A DNA stretch of 64,000 bases from Streptomyces sp. ISL-43 (GTDB lineage Bacteria; Actinomycetota; Actinomycetes; Streptomycetales; Streptomycetaceae), in assembly GCF_018614195.1 (NCBI RefSeq), contig NZ_JAGGOT010000056.1:1-64000 (forward strand), in the 5' to 3' direction. Positions 7,198-16,192 of this stretch are shown here, one piece after another. A program made the translations under genes and the position numbers. The notes beneath the pieces are model-generated. The model saw only the letters and a list, made by a program, of their open reading frames with translations, was not told the DNA's origin and did no database searches. Position 1 is the first letter of the stretch, and each line of letters begins with the position of its first letter.

Positions 7198-8268
7198 ATG
7201 AGCAGCAATCGCACCCACCAGTGGCGCGGCATCATCGAGGAGTACCGGGACCGCCTGCCGGTGACGGACAAAACTCCCGTGGTCACCCTCCGTGAAGGCG
7301 GAACTCCCCTCGTTCCCGCGCAGGTGCTCTCCGAGCGCACCGGCTGCGAGGTGCACCTCAAGGTCGAGGGGGCCAACCCCACCGGGTCCTTCAAGGACCG
7401 CGGCATGACCATGGCGATCACCAAGGCCAAGGAGGACGGCGCCAAGGCCGTCATCTGCGCCTCCACGGGCAACACCTCGGCCTCCGCCGCCGCTTACGCG
7501 GTGCGCGCCGGGATGGTCTGCGCCGTCCTCGTGCCCCGCGGCAAGATCGCGCTCGGCAAGATGGGCCAGGCGCTCGTGCACGGCGCCAAGATCCTTCAGG
7601 TCGACGGCAACTTCGACGACTGTCTGGACCTGGCCCGCGCGCTGTCCGACAACTACCCGGTGGCGCTGGTCAATTCCGTCAACCCGGCTCGCATCGAGGG
7701 TCAGAAGACGGCCGCGTTCGAGATCGTGGACGCGCTCGGCGACGCCCCCGACATCCACGTGCTGCCCGTCGGCAACGCCGGCAACATCACCGCGTACTGG
7801 AAGGGCTTCAAGGAGTACAAGGCCGATGGCCTGGCCTCCCGTACGCCCCGCGTGTGGGGTTTCCAGGCTTCCGGGTCCGCGCCCATCGTGCGCGGCGAGG
7901 TCGTCAAGGAGCCGCACACCATCGCCACCGCGATCCGCATCGGCAATCCGGCCTCGTGGGAGTACGCCCTGCAGGCCCGGGACGAGTCGGGCGGCTTCAT
8001 CGACGAGGTGACGGACCGCCAGATCCTGGCCGCCTACCGCCTGTTGGCGGCCCAGGAGGGTGTCTTCGTCGAGCCCGCCTCGGCCGCGTCCGTGGCCGGT
8101 CTGCTCAAGGCCGCCGAGCTCGGTCTGGTCGACCCCGGCCAGAAGATCGTGTGCACCGTCACCGGCAACGGCCTGAAGGACCCCGACTGGGCGGTCGCCG
8201 GCGCTCCGCAGCCGATCACCATCCCGGTGGACGCCGAGGCCGCCGCGGTGCGCCTCGGTCTCGTCTGA
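7198..8268 (+). CDS. thrC: Threonine synthase
   Basis: ThrC converts O-phosphohomoserine and water to threonine and phosphate, the last step of threonine synthesis. The 356-residue protein is a fold-II PLP enzyme. The PLP lysine is Lys66 in NPTGSFKDRGM, followed by the SASTGNTSASAAAYA-type asparagine loop, and the phosphate-binding glycines are in LPVGNAGNITAYW. The ATG at 7198 is preceded by GGGGAG overlapping the end of hom. The length matches the short class of threonine synthases found in actinobacteria. The operon appears to be hom-thrC, with thrB expressed separately after a 403-bp gap. Confidence 0.97.
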   Translation: MSSNRTHQWRGIIEEYRDRLPVTDKTPVVTLREGGTPLVPAQVLSERTGCEVHLKVEGANPTGSFKDRGMTMAITKAKEDGAKAVICASTGNTSASAAAYAVRAGMVCAVLVPRGKIALGKMGQALVHGAKILQVDGNFDDCLDLARALSDNYPVALVNSVNPARIEGQKTAAFEIVDALGDAPDIHVLPVGNAGNITAYWKGFKEYKADGLASRTPRVWGFQASGSAPIVRGEVVKEPHTIATAIRIGNPASWEYALQARDESGGFIDEVTDRQILAAYRLLAAQEGVFVEPASAASVAGLLKAAELGLVDPGQKIVCTVTGNGLKDPDWAVAGAPQPITIPVDAEAAAVRLGLV

Positions 8269-8287
8269 CCGGGAATTCCCGGCCGAC

Positions 8288-8314
8288 GGCCCGAGCGGCC
8301 CGAGCGGCCCGAGC
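8288..8314 (+). repeat. Three tandem 9-bp repeats (GGCCCGAGC)
   Basis: The unit GGCCCGAGC occurs three times head to tail, followed by a decayed fourth. The repeats lie 20 bp after the thrC stop and ahead of the inverted repeat at 8369. They are probably slippage-prone filler; no function is apparent. Confidence 0.6.
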
Positions 8315-8368
8315 GACCGAGCGGTCCACGGGCCCGAGGGCCGCGCGGCACCCGCGGTACAGCTGTAG

Positions 8369-8421
8369 CCGAGTTGCCGGATTCCGGAAGTCTTTCGAAG
8401 GCTGAGGATCCGGCAACTCGG
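8369..8421 (+). terminator. Inverted repeat after thrC, probable terminator
   Basis: CCGAGTTGCCGGAT at 8369-8382 is matched by its exact reverse complement at 8408-8421 (14 bp). The 25-nt loop can form a small inner stem. There is no T run, as is usual for terminators in this genus. The rest of the 403-bp thrC-thrB gap holds the thrB promoter region, where no clear hexamers stand out. Confidence 0.55.
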
Positions 8422-8671
8422 GCCGTACGACACCAAAAACCCCGTAGGAACCCGGTGTGATCGACGGGAGCCCGCGACACGCATCGTGCGCCTGCTGTGC
8501 GCCCTATGTCGCGACAGAACCTTCCTTCGATAGGCTGTACTTACATCCGCCGCCGCGCATATGTCCGCGGTGCTGCCCACAGGGCCTTCGGGTGTCGTAC
8601 GTTCTCCAGTACATTCGCAGCGAGCCAGCGAAGATCTCGTCTCGCACAGTCACAAGGAGTGTCATCGGACG

Positions 8672-9598
8672 ATGGCCGGTCCAGCGTTCCGCGCCGCCGC
8701 CGTACGGGTGCGCGTCCCCGCCAGCAGTGCCAACCTCGGCCCGGGCTTCGACGCCTTCGGTCTGGCCCTGGGGCTCTACGACGACGTCGTCGTCCGCGTG
8801 GCCGATTCCGGCCTGAACATCGACATCGCGGGCGAAGGTGCCGACACCCTCCCGCGGGACGAGAGCCACCTCCTCGTACGTTCCATGCGTACCGCCTTCG
8901 ACCTGCTGGGCGGCCAGCCGCGCGGCCTCGAGGTCGTCTGCGCCAACCGCATCCCGCACGGCCGCGGCCTCGGCTCCTCCTCGGCCGCCATCTGCGCGGG
9001 CATCGTCGCCGCCCGCGCCGTGACCATAGGCGGAGAGGCCAGGCTCGACGACGTGGCGCTGCTGGAACTCGCCACCGAGATCGAGGGCCACCCCGACAAC
9101 GTCGCCGCCTGTCTGCTCGGCGGCTTCACCCTCGCGTGGATGGACGGCGGCAGCGCCAAGGCGATCCGCATGGAGCCCGCCGATTCCATCGTTCCGGTGG
9201 TCTTCGTCCCCTCCAAGCCGGTCCTGACGGAGACCGCGCGCGGCCTGCTGCCGCGCACCGTCCCGCATGTGGACGCGGCCGTCAACGCGGGGCGCGCGGC
9301 TCTGCTCGTAGAGGCCCTGACCAGGCGTCCCGAGTTCCTGCTGCCGGCCACCGAGGACCGCCTCCACCAGGAGTACCGGTCCCCGGCGATGCCCGAGAGC
9401 GTGGCGCTCGTGGCCCGGCTGCGGGCGGACGGCATCCCCGCTGTGATCTCCGGCGCGGGCCCCACGGTCCTCGCGCTGGTCGACAACGGCGCGGCCGACA
9501 AGGTCGCGCGGCTCGCGGGCGAGGGGTGGGCGGCCAACCGCCTCGCACTCGACGCCGCGGGCGCGAGCGTACTTCCGCTGGGTACCCAGGGCGGCTGA
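8672..9598 (+). CDS. thrB: Homoserine kinase
   Basis: ThrB phosphorylates homoserine with ATP to give O-phosphohomoserine, the substrate of ThrC. The 308-residue protein is a GHMP kinase. It has the N-terminal VPASSANLGPGFDAFG segment, the ATP-binding loop PHGRGLGSSSAA at about residues 92-103, and the C-terminal ISGAGPTVLALV motif. The ATG at 8672 is preceded by AAGGAG with a longish 12-nt spacing; upstream in-frame starts would add a region without homology. It follows hom-thrC but is separated by a hairpin and a long gap, so it probably has its own promoter. Confidence 0.96.
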   Translation: MAGPAFRAAAVRVRVPASSANLGPGFDAFGLALGLYDDVVVRVADSGLNIDIAGEGADTLPRDESHLLVRSMRTAFDLLGGQPRGLEVVCANRIPHGRGLGSSSAAICAGIVAARAVTIGGEARLDDVALLELATEIEGHPDNVAACLLGGFTLAWMDGGSAKAIRMEPADSIVPVVFVPSKPVLTETARGLLPRTVPHVDAAVNAGRAALLVEALTRRPEFLLPATEDRLHQEYRSPAMPESVALVARLRADGIPAVISGAGPTVLALVDNGAADKVARLAGEGWAANRLALDAAGASVLPLGTQGG

Positions 9599-9626
9599 AG
9601 AGTGCTGTAGGAAAAGCCGGCCAGGG

Positions 9627-9652
9627 GCGGGCGGCCGGGGCAGGCCGCCCGC
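9627..9652 (+). terminator. Probable thrB terminator
   Basis: A perfect 10-bp GC-rich stem (GCGGGCGGCC at 9627-9636, GGCCGCCCGC at 9643-9652) with a 6-nt loop lies 28 bp after the thrB stop. Confidence 0.6.
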
Positions 9653-10035
9653 ACGGAAGGGCTCGATCGCCGGTGATTGAGAGGGGGAATGTCTGTTGGA
9701 TCCGGTAGTGTTAATCTCAAGTGCGCATCCGAAGTCGCCATGGCTTGGTGCTCAGTGTCCCTATCAGGGACCACCTTTCTTCCGGGAGCCTCCCCGACTG
9801 CTTTGACCACTGCCAGCAGTTTCGAGCAACGCTCCGGAATCGGCGTGACATTCCCACGCTTCCAGCTCGGGAGCTTCTCGCCGGAACCACCCACGTACAT
9901 GCACGTTTCTCCCCGCCGTATCTCTACCGGCGGACCACCGCCCCGGCGCAGTCCATACATCTCGGACTGTCGTCGGACAGCACAACCGGTCGCCGAGCCA
10001 GACAGGCCGACGTCCGCTCCAGGGAAGGACCCTTC
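9653..10035 (+). promoter_or_regulatory. Promoter and long untranslated leader of rho
   Basis: This stretch of almost 400 bp has no supported gene. A TAGTGT element at 9706-9711 could be a -10 box, but no convincing -35 box was found. If it is used, the rho message has a leader of about 320 nt that is less GC-rich than the genes and includes a short stem GTCCCT/AGGGAC near 9759-9774. Long leaders and autogenous attenuation of rho are known in other bacteria; here this is inference from the length only. Confidence 0.4.
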
Positions 10036-12162
10036 GTGAGCGACACCACCGATCTGATGGGCGCTGCCGACACTAATGTCGACACCAGTGCCCCCGCCGC
10101 GGGCGCCGCGACCAAGCGTCGCCGCTCCGGCACCGGCCTTGATGGCATGGTCCTGGCCGAGCTGCAGCAGGTCGCGTCGGGCCTCGGCATCAGGGGCACC
10201 GCGCGGATGCGCAAGGGCCAGCTGATCGAGGTCATCAAGGAGGCGCAGGCGGGCAGCAGTGCCCCCAAGGCCGCGGCCTCCGCGCCGGCCGACGCTGCCG
10301 AGGCCAAGCCGAAGCGCCGCGCCACCAGCAAGGCCCGTACGGGCGAGGCCGCCGCAGAGGCCCCCGCCGAGAAGACCGCCCCCAAGGCGCAGATCGACAT
10401 CCCGGGCCAGCCTGCCAGCGAGGACGCCCCGGTCGGCGAGCGCCGCCGACGTCGGGCCACCGCCCCCTCCGGCAGCCCCGAGGGTTCGGCCCCCGCCGCC
10501 GTGCAGGTCGAGCAGAAGACCGAGGCTGCTCCGGCCGCGCAGACCGAGGCCAAGGCCGAAGCGGCCACCGCCGTCTCCGGCCAGGCGCAGGGCCAGGCCG
10601 GTCAGGCGCAGGACGGCGAAGGCCGCGGCCGGCGCGACCGCCGTGAGCGCGGCAGCGACCGTGCCGAGCGCGGTGACCGTCAGCGCGACCGCCGTGACCG
10701 CGGTGCCAAGGCCGACGACCAGGGCCAGGGCGCCCAGGGTCAGAGCCAGGCCGGCCAGGGTCAGGGCGGCCAGGGTCAGGGCCAGGGCCAGCAGGGCGGC
10801 GGCCGGCAGGACCGGACCGACCGTCAGGACCGCCAGCAGGGCGGCCGCGGCCAGGGCCAGGGCCAGCAGGGCGGGCGCCAGGACCGGGACCGTCAGGACA
10901 ACGGCCCGCAGGACGACTTCGACGAGGACGGCCGTCGTGGCCGCCGCGGCCGCTACCGCGACCGCCGTGGCCGTCGTGGCCGCGACGAGTTCGCGCCGGC
11001 CGAGCCTCAGGTCGCCGACGACGACGTCCTGATCCCCGTCGCGGGCATCCTCGACATCCTCGACAACTACGCGTTCATCCGGACCTCGGGCTACCTGCCC
11101 GGCCCGAACGACGTGTACGTCTCCCTCGCCCAGGTCCGCAAGGCCGGTCTGCGCAAGGGCGACCACACCACCGGTGCGGTCCGCCAGCCCAAGGACGGCG
11201 AGCGCCGCGAGAAGTTCAACGCGCTCGTGCGCCTGGACTCCGTCAACGGCATGGCGCCCGAATCCGGCCGCGGCCGCCCGGAGTTCCAGAAGCTGACCCC
11301 GCTGTACCCGCAGGACCGGCTCCGTCTGGAGACCGACCCGGGCGTGCTGACCGGCCGGATCATCGACCTGGTCGCACCGATCGGAAAGGGTCAGCGTGGT
11401 CTGATCGTCTCGCCGCCGAAGGCCGGCAAGACGATGATCATGCAGGCGATCGCCAACGCGATCACCGTCAACAACCCCGAGTGCCACCTGATGGTCGTCC
11501 TGGTCGACGAGCGTCCGGAAGAGGTCACCGACATGCAGCGGTCGGTCAAGGGCGAGGTCATCTCCTCGACCTTCGACCGCCCGGCCGAGGACCACACCAC
11601 GGTCGCCGAGCTGGCCATCGAGCGTGCCAAGCGTCTCGTCGAGCTGGGTCACGACGTGGTCGTCCTGCTGGACTCCATCACCCGTCTGGGCCGCGCGTAC
11701 AACCTCGCGGCGCCCGCCTCCGGCCGCATCCTGTCCGGTGGTGTCGACTCGACCGCGCTGTACCCGCCGAAGCGCTTCTTCGGTGCCGCGCGCAACATCG
11801 AGGACGGCGGCTCGCTGACCATCCTGGCCACCGCGCTCGTCGACACCGGCTCGCGCATGGACGAGGTGATCTTCGAGGAGTTCAAGGGCACCGGCAACAT
11901 GGAGCTCAAGCTCGACCGGAAGCTCGCCGACAAGCGCATCTTCCCGGCGGTGGACGTCGACGCGTCGGGCACCCGCAAGGAGGAGATCCTCCTCAACAGC
12001 GAGGAGCTCTCCATCACGTGGAAGCTGCGCCGGGTGCTGCACGCGCTCGACTCGCAGCAGGCGATCGAGCTGCTCCTCGACAAGATGAAGCAGACTAAGT
12101 CGAACGCCGAGTTCCTGATGCAGATCGCGAAGACGACCCCGTCGGGCAAGAACGACGACTGA
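10036..12162 (+). CDS. rho: Transcription termination factor Rho, with a long low-complexity insert
   Basis: Rho is a hexameric RNA-dependent ATPase that ends transcription. The 708-residue protein starts with a Rho N-terminal helical domain (LAELQQVASGLGIRGTARMRKGQLIEVI). A low-complexity region follows, peaking at about residues 185-318, rich in Gln-Gly and in Arg-Asp pairs. The OSB RNA-binding domain (VAGILDILDNYAFIRTSGY) and the RecA-like ATPase domain come next, with Walker A PPKAGKT near residue 460 and Walker B VVVLLDSITR. High-GC Gram-positive Rho proteins are known to carry such RNA-binding inserts. The GTG start follows AGGGAAGGA at 6-nt spacing. Confidence 0.97.
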   Translation: MSDTTDLMGAADTNVDTSAPAAGAATKRRRSGTGLDGMVLAELQQVASGLGIRGTARMRKGQLIEVIKEAQAGSSAPKAAASAPADAAEAKPKRRATSKARTGEAAAEAPAEKTAPKAQIDIPGQPASEDAPVGERRRRRATAPSGSPEGSAPAAVQVEQKTEAAPAAQTEAKAEAATAVSGQAQGQAGQAQDGEGRGRRDRRERGSDRAERGDRQRDRRDRGAKADDQGQGAQGQSQAGQGQGGQGQGQGQQGGGRQDRTDRQDRQQGGRGQGQGQQGGRQDRDRQDNGPQDDFDEDGRRGRRGRYRDRRGRRGRDEFAPAEPQVADDDVLIPVAGILDILDNYAFIRTSGYLPGPNDVYVSLAQVRKAGLRKGDHTTGAVRQPKDGERREKFNALVRLDSVNGMAPESGRGRPEFQKLTPLYPQDRLRLETDPGVLTGRIIDLVAPIGKGQRGLIVSPPKAGKTMIMQAIANAITVNNPECHLMVVLVDERPEEVTDMQRSVKGEVISSTFDRPAEDHTTVAELAIERAKRLVELGHDVVVLLDSITRLGRAYNLAAPASGRILSGGVDSTALYPPKRFFGAARNIEDGGSLTILATALVDTGSRMDEVIFEEFKGTGNMELKLDRKLADKRIFPAVDVDASGTRKEEILLNSEELSITWKLRRVLHALDSQQAIELLLDKMKQTKSNAEFLMQIAKTTPSGKNDD

Positions 12163-12187
12163 CGTCTCCTCGTGGCACCTGCCACCA

Positions 12188-12223
12188 CGACCGCCCCCGC
12201 CGCATCCGCGACGGGGGCGGTCG
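12188..12223 (+). terminator. Probable rho terminator
   Basis: A perfect 12-bp stem (CGACCGCCCCCG at 12188-12199, CGGGGGCGGTCG at 12212-12223) lies 26 bp after the rho stop and is followed by CGTTTCGTCG. It marks the end of the rho transcript. The rest of the gap up to 12472 presumably holds the promoter of the LCP gene; I see no clear hexamers. Confidence 0.75.
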
Positions 12224-12472
12224 CGTTTCGTCGTGTTCTCGCCACCGGCCGTGTCCTTCGCCACACCGCGTGCCCGGCCGTACCCCCCTGCGTCACCGGC
12301 GCTCCCGCCGAAACCGCAGGTAAGGGCGGCATTACGCGGTGTTCATGCCGGTCGGTCCGATTCTTCGCAATGGCTCCGGTCCGTTCCGGACCGTGGAACC
12401 CTTGAGGGCTTACGTCCGTCTTTGTCAGAGGGCGCGGGTCACCGAACCGAGGACAGGCGGGCAGAGGAAAGC

Positions 12473-13576
12473 ATGAGCCAGGACAGCAGGAGCGGGGACC
12501 GAAGGGCCGCCGCAGGCCGACGCCGACGCAAACCGGCCGCGCGCCGCAGGGCCGTCGTCATCGCCGCGTGGACCGCCGCGGGCGTCGTACTCCTGGGCGG
12601 GGCGGGGCTCGGCTACTTCTACTTCAAGCTCAACGGCAACCTTCAGACGGTCGACATCGACGCGGCCCTCGGGAAGGACCGCCCGCAGAACGTGGACAAC
12701 GGCTCCATGGACATCCTCGTCCTCGGCTCGGACTCCAGGGGCGGGGCGAACAGCGAGTACGGCGCGGACGACGGCGGCTCCGCCCGCTCCGACACGGCGA
12801 TGATCGTCCACCTGAACGAGGGCCACACCAAGGCCGGCGTCGTATCGATACCCCGGGACACCCTGGTGACCCGGCCCGTCTGCAAGACGGCGAACGGCAA
12901 GACGGACCCGGGCGGCACGCGCCGGATGTTCAACGAGTCGTACACCGTCGGCGGGGCGGCCTGCGCCGTCTCGACCGTGGAGAAGATGTCGGGGATCCGC
13001 ATGGACCACTACCTCGAGGTCGACTTCACGGGCTTCAAGAAGATCATCGACAACCTCGGCGGCGTCGAGGTGACCACCACCAAGCCGATCAAGGACGCGT
13101 ACAGCCACCTCGATCTGCCGGCCGGCACCAACCGGCTGGGCGGTGAGCAGGCCCTCGGGCTGGTCCGCACCCGCCACGCGGTGGGCGTCGGGGACGACCT
13201 CGGCCGAATACAGCTCCAGCAGGCCTTCATCAAGGCCCTGATCAAGCAGGTCAAGGGCATCGGCCTGTTCGACAACCCGAAGCGGCTCCTCGACCTCGCC
13301 GACACCGCGACCAAGGCGATCACCACGGACAAGGCGCTCGGTGACGTGAAGTCGCTCATGGGCTTCGCCCAGGGACTCCAGGCCATCGACGCCCAGAACA
13401 TGCACATGATCACGCTCCCGGTCACCACCGACGTCCGCGATCCCAACCGCGTCGCCCCGCTGACCAAGGAGTCCAAGATGGTCTGGGACGCCCTGCTGGC
13501 CGACCAGCCGATCCCCGCCGAGGCCACCGCGAACTCGACCGGCGACAAGGGCGACGCCGGCGCGGTCGTCCGGTAG
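12473..13576 (+). CDS. LytR-CpsA-Psr (LCP) family cell-wall glycopolymer ligase
   Basis: LCP proteins transfer lipid-linked anionic glycopolymers onto peptidoglycan at the outer face of the membrane. The 367-residue protein has a basic cytoplasmic N-terminus, one membrane segment at about residues 23-47, and the LCP domain with its characteristic motifs: LVLGSDSRGG, RSDTAMIVHL, SIPRDTLV and the later LVRTRHAVG and DDLGRIQLQQ. The ATG at 12473 has GAGGAAA upstream. A TagO/WecA-type enzyme that would begin such a polymer is encoded 6 kb downstream. Which polymer it attaches cannot be told from the sequence. Confidence 0.92.
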   Translation: MSQDSRSGDRRAAAGRRRRKPAARRRAVVIAAWTAAGVVLLGGAGLGYFYFKLNGNLQTVDIDAALGKDRPQNVDNGSMDILVLGSDSRGGANSEYGADDGGSARSDTAMIVHLNEGHTKAGVVSIPRDTLVTRPVCKTANGKTDPGGTRRMFNESYTVGGAACAVSTVEKMSGIRMDHYLEVDFTGFKKIIDNLGGVEVTTTKPIKDAYSHLDLPAGTNRLGGEQALGLVRTRHAVGVGDDLGRIQLQQAFIKALIKQVKGIGLFDNPKRLLDLADTATKAITTDKALGDVKSLMGFAQGLQAIDAQNMHMITLPVTTDVRDPNRVAPLTKESKMVWDALLADQPIPAEATANSTGDKGDAGAVVR

Positions 13577-13686
13577 GAGGGCCGGACACGGCTCCCGCCC
13601 CGGCCCCGCACGGCTCCGGGAGCGGCGTGAGACATGTCCGGAATAGATGCAGGCCCCTTCCCGTTGAGGGAGGCGTCCTCAGAATT

Positions 13687-13714
13687 TTGACAGGCAGCCC
13701 GGTCCTGGCAGACT
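13687..13714 (+). promoter_or_regulatory. Candidate rpmE promoter
   Basis: A perfect TTGACA at 13687-13692 is followed after 16 bp by CAGACT at 13709-13714, one base from the common Streptomyces TAGACT -10 box. This is 77 bp before the rpmE start and is the best sigma-70-like match in the gap. Confidence 0.5.
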
Positions 13715-13790
13715 GGTCTGTCGGCCCCGGTTCACGCAGCGCGCAATTCGGCTCCTGCGACCCGGCGCCCTCCCGAATCTAGGAGACACC

Positions 13791-14006
13791 TTGAAGCGCG
13801 ATGTTCACCCCGAGTACGTCGAGACCCAGGTCAGCTGCACCTGTGGCGCGTCGTTCACCACCCGTAGCACCCTGACCGAAGGCACCATCCGTGCCGAGGT
13901 CTGCTCCGAGTGCCACCCGTTCTACACGGGCAAGCAGAAGATCCTCGACACCGGTGGCCGTGTGGCCCGCTTCGAGGCCCGCTTCGGCAAGGCTGCGCAG
14001 AAGTAG
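13791..14006 (+). CDS. rpmE: 50S ribosomal protein bL31, zinc-binding form
   Basis: This 71-residue protein is bL31. It keeps the cysteine set CTC near residues 16-18 and CSEC near residues 36-39, so it is the zinc-containing form; Streptomyces commonly keep a zinc-free paralogue for zinc limitation elsewhere. The start is TTG at 13791, supported by AGGAG at 13781-13785 and by the family-typical N-terminus KRDVHPEY. It leads the run rpmE-prfA-prmC and is followed by a strong nested hairpin. Confidence 0.96.
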   Translation: MKRDVHPEYVETQVSCTCGASFTTRSTLTEGTIRAEVCSECHPFYTGKQKILDTGGRVARFEARFGKAAQK

Positions 14007-14015
14007 CGAGCCTCC

Positions 14016-14068
14016 GGCGCCGGATCCCGGCTGCACCCTGTTGCTACGGGGGCAGCCGGACCGGCGCC
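14016..14068 (+). terminator. Nested hairpin between rpmE and prfA
   Basis: GGCGCCGG at 14016-14023 pairs with CCGGCGCC at 14061-14068, and inside it CCGGCTGC at 14027-14034 pairs with GCAGCCGG at 14052-14059. The two coaxial stems begin 10 bp after the rpmE stop. They could terminate most rpmE messages and let some read through to prfA, which would match the higher need for a ribosomal protein. Confidence 0.6.
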
Positions 14069-14117
14069 TTTCTCGTCCCGCAGCCCTTTTCTTCACTTTC
14101 ACCATCAGGAGCCCCCG

Positions 14118-15197
14118 ATGTTCGAGGCGGTCGAGGAACTGATCGGCGAGCACGCCGATCTTGAGAAGAAGCTCGCCGACCCTTCGGTCCACTCGGATCA
14201 GGCCAACGCGCGCAAGCTGAACAAGCGCTACGCGGAGCTGACCCCGATCGTCGCGACCTTCCGTGCCTGGAAGCAGTCCGCCGAGGACATCGAGACGGCG
14301 AAGGAGTTCGCGGCCGTCGACCCGGACTTCGCCGCCGAGGCCAAGGAACTGGCCGCGCAGCGCGAAGGGCTCACCGAGAAGCTCCGCCTGCTGCTCGTTC
14401 CGCGCGACCCCAGCGACGACAAGGACGTGCTCCTCGAGGTCAAGGCGGGCGCGGGCGGCGACGAGTCGGCCCTGTTCGCCGGCGACCTGCTGCGCATGTA
14501 CCTGCGCTACGCCGAGCGCGTGGGCTGGAAGACCGAGATCATCGACGCCACCGAGTCCGAGCTCGGCGGCTACAAGGACGTCCAGGTCTCCGTCCGCACC
14601 AAGGGCGGCAACGGCGCGACCGAGCCCGGCCAGGGCGTCTGGGCCCGCCTGAAGTACGAGGGCGGCGTGCACCGCGTGCAGCGCGTTCCGGCCACCGAGT
14701 CCCAGGGCCGCATCCACACTTCCGCCGCCGGCGTGCTCGTCACCCCGGAAGCCGAGGAGGTGGAGGTCGAGGTCAACATGAACGACCTCCGCATCGACGT
14801 GTACCGCTCGTCGGGCCCCGGCGGCCAGTCCGTCAACACCACCGACTCCGCCGTGCGCATCACGCACCTGCCGACCGGTGTGGTCGCCTCCTGCCAGAAC
14901 GAGAAGAGCCAGCTCCAGAACAAGGAGCAGGCGATGCGCATCCTGCGCTCGCGCCTGCTGGCCGCCGCCCAGGAAGCCGCCGAGCAGGAGGCCTCCGACG
15001 TGCGCCGCAGCCAGGTGCGCTCCGTGGACCGCTCCGAGAAGATCCGTACGTACAACTATCCGGAAAACCGGATCTCGGACCACCGGACCGGCTTCAAGGC
15101 GTACAACTTGGACCAGGTGCTCGACGGCGACCTCGACCCGGTCATCCAGGCCTGTGTCGACACGGACTCCGCGGCCAAGCTCGCGGCCGCGCACTGA
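14118..15197 (+). CDS. prfA: Peptide chain release factor 1
   Basis: RF1 recognises UAA and UAG and triggers peptide release on the ribosome. The 359-residue protein has the normal length. The codon-reading tripeptide is Pro191-Ala192-Thr193 in RVPATESQGR, which identifies RF1 rather than RF2. The catalytic Gly-Gly-Gln is at residues 235-237 in SSGPGGQSVNTT. The gene after the next gap, prmC, encodes the methyltransferase for that glutamine, so modifier and target are linked. ATG start after AGGAG. Confidence 0.98.
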   Translation: MFEAVEELIGEHADLEKKLADPSVHSDQANARKLNKRYAELTPIVATFRAWKQSAEDIETAKEFAAVDPDFAAEAKELAAQREGLTEKLRLLLVPRDPSDDKDVLLEVKAGAGGDESALFAGDLLRMYLRYAERVGWKTEIIDATESELGGYKDVQVSVRTKGGNGATEPGQGVWARLKYEGGVHRVQRVPATESQGRIHTSAAGVLVTPEAEEVEVEVNMNDLRIDVYRSSGPGGQSVNTTDSAVRITHLPTGVVASCQNEKSQLQNKEQAMRILRSRLLAAAQEAAEQEASDVRRSQVRSVDRSEKIRTYNYPENRISDHRTGFKAYNLDQVLDGDLDPVIQACVDTDSAAKLAAAH

Positions 15198-15288
15198 GTC
15201 CCCGCGCACTCCCCGTAGGCACCACCCCGTAGTACCCGGCAGGACCCCCGCACCACCCCCCCGTACGACAGCAGCCCGGAGGACCAGC

Positions 15289-16134
15289 GTGAACTTGCTG
15301 CTTGCCGAGGTGGCCCAGGCCACCCAGCGGCTGGCCGCCGCCGGCGTGCCCTCACCGCGCTTCGACGCGGAGGAGCTCGCGGCCTACGTGCACGGCGTCA
15401 AGCGGGGGGAACTGCACCACGTCAAGGACGCGGACTTCGACGCCCGCTACTGGGAGGCCGTCGCCCGCCGCGAGGCGCGCGAGCCGCTCCAGCACATCAC
15501 CGGCCGCGCCTTCTTCCGCTACCTGGAGCTCCAGGTCGGACCCGGGGTCTTCGTGCCCCGGCCCGAGACCGAGTCGGTCGTGGACTGGGCCATACAGGCC
15601 GTCCGGGCGATGGACGTGGTCGAGCCGCTGATCGTGGACCTGTGCACCGGGTCGGGCGCCATCGCGCTCGCCATGGCGCAGGAGGTCCCGCGTTCGCGCG
15701 TGCACGCCGTGGAGCTGTCCGAGGACGCCCTGCGGTGGACCCGCAAGAACGCCGAGGGCTCCCGGGTCGAAGTCCACCAGGGCAACGCGCTCAGCGCCCT
15801 GCCCGAGCTGGACGGACAGGTCGACCTGGTGATCTCCAACCCGCCGTACATCCCGCTCACCGAGTGGGAGTACGTCGCCCCCGAGGCCCGCGACCACGAC
15901 CCCGAGATGGCGCTGTTCTCCGGCGAGGACGGCCTCGACACCATCCGCGGCATCGAGCGCACCGCCCACCGCCTGCTGCGGCCCGGCGGCATCGTCGTCA
16001 TCGAGCACGCGGACACCCAGGGCGGCCAGGTCCCGTGGATCTTCGCCGAGGAGCGGGGCTGGGCCGACGCCGCAGACCACCCCGACCTCAACAACCGCCC
16101 GCGCTTCGCGACCGCCCGCAAGGCCATGCCGTGA
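15289..16134 (+). CDS. prmC: Peptide chain release factor N5-glutamine methyltransferase
   Basis: PrmC methylates the GGQ glutamine of release factors using S-adenosylmethionine. The 281-residue protein has the N-terminal helical release-factor-binding domain (AQATQRLAAAGVPSPRFDAEELAAYV), then a Rossmann methyltransferase domain with SAM motif DLCTGSGAIALA and the substrate-glutamine signature NPPYIP. The GTG at 15289 has CCGGAGGA six bases upstream and gives the expected N-terminus, although the frame is open far upstream inside prfA. It follows prfA by 91 bp and precedes tsaC. Confidence 0.96.
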   Translation: MNLLLAEVAQATQRLAAAGVPSPRFDAEELAAYVHGVKRGELHHVKDADFDARYWEAVARREAREPLQHITGRAFFRYLELQVGPGVFVPRPETESVVDWAIQAVRAMDVVEPLIVDLCTGSGAIALAMAQEVPRSRVHAVELSEDALRWTRKNAEGSRVEVHQGNALSALPELDGQVDLVISNPPYIPLTEWEYVAPEARDHDPEMALFSGEDGLDTIRGIERTAHRLLRPGGIVVIEHADTQGGQVPWIFAEERGWADAADHPDLNNRPRFATARKAMP

Positions 16135-16192
16135 CCGGCGTGAGCCGCGCGAGGGTTCCCGCCACACCCCAGCTGCACGAGGAGGCCCGCTG

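Noticed and set aside
5941..8580. An 879-codon open frame on the minus strand opposite hom and thrC
   Set aside because: It is again an antisense shadow of confirmed genes with low-complexity translation and no ribosome binding site.
10588..10990. GGCCAGGGTCAG-type repeats
   Set aside because: They encode the Gln-Gly insert of Rho and keep the reading frame; they are not a separate repeat element.
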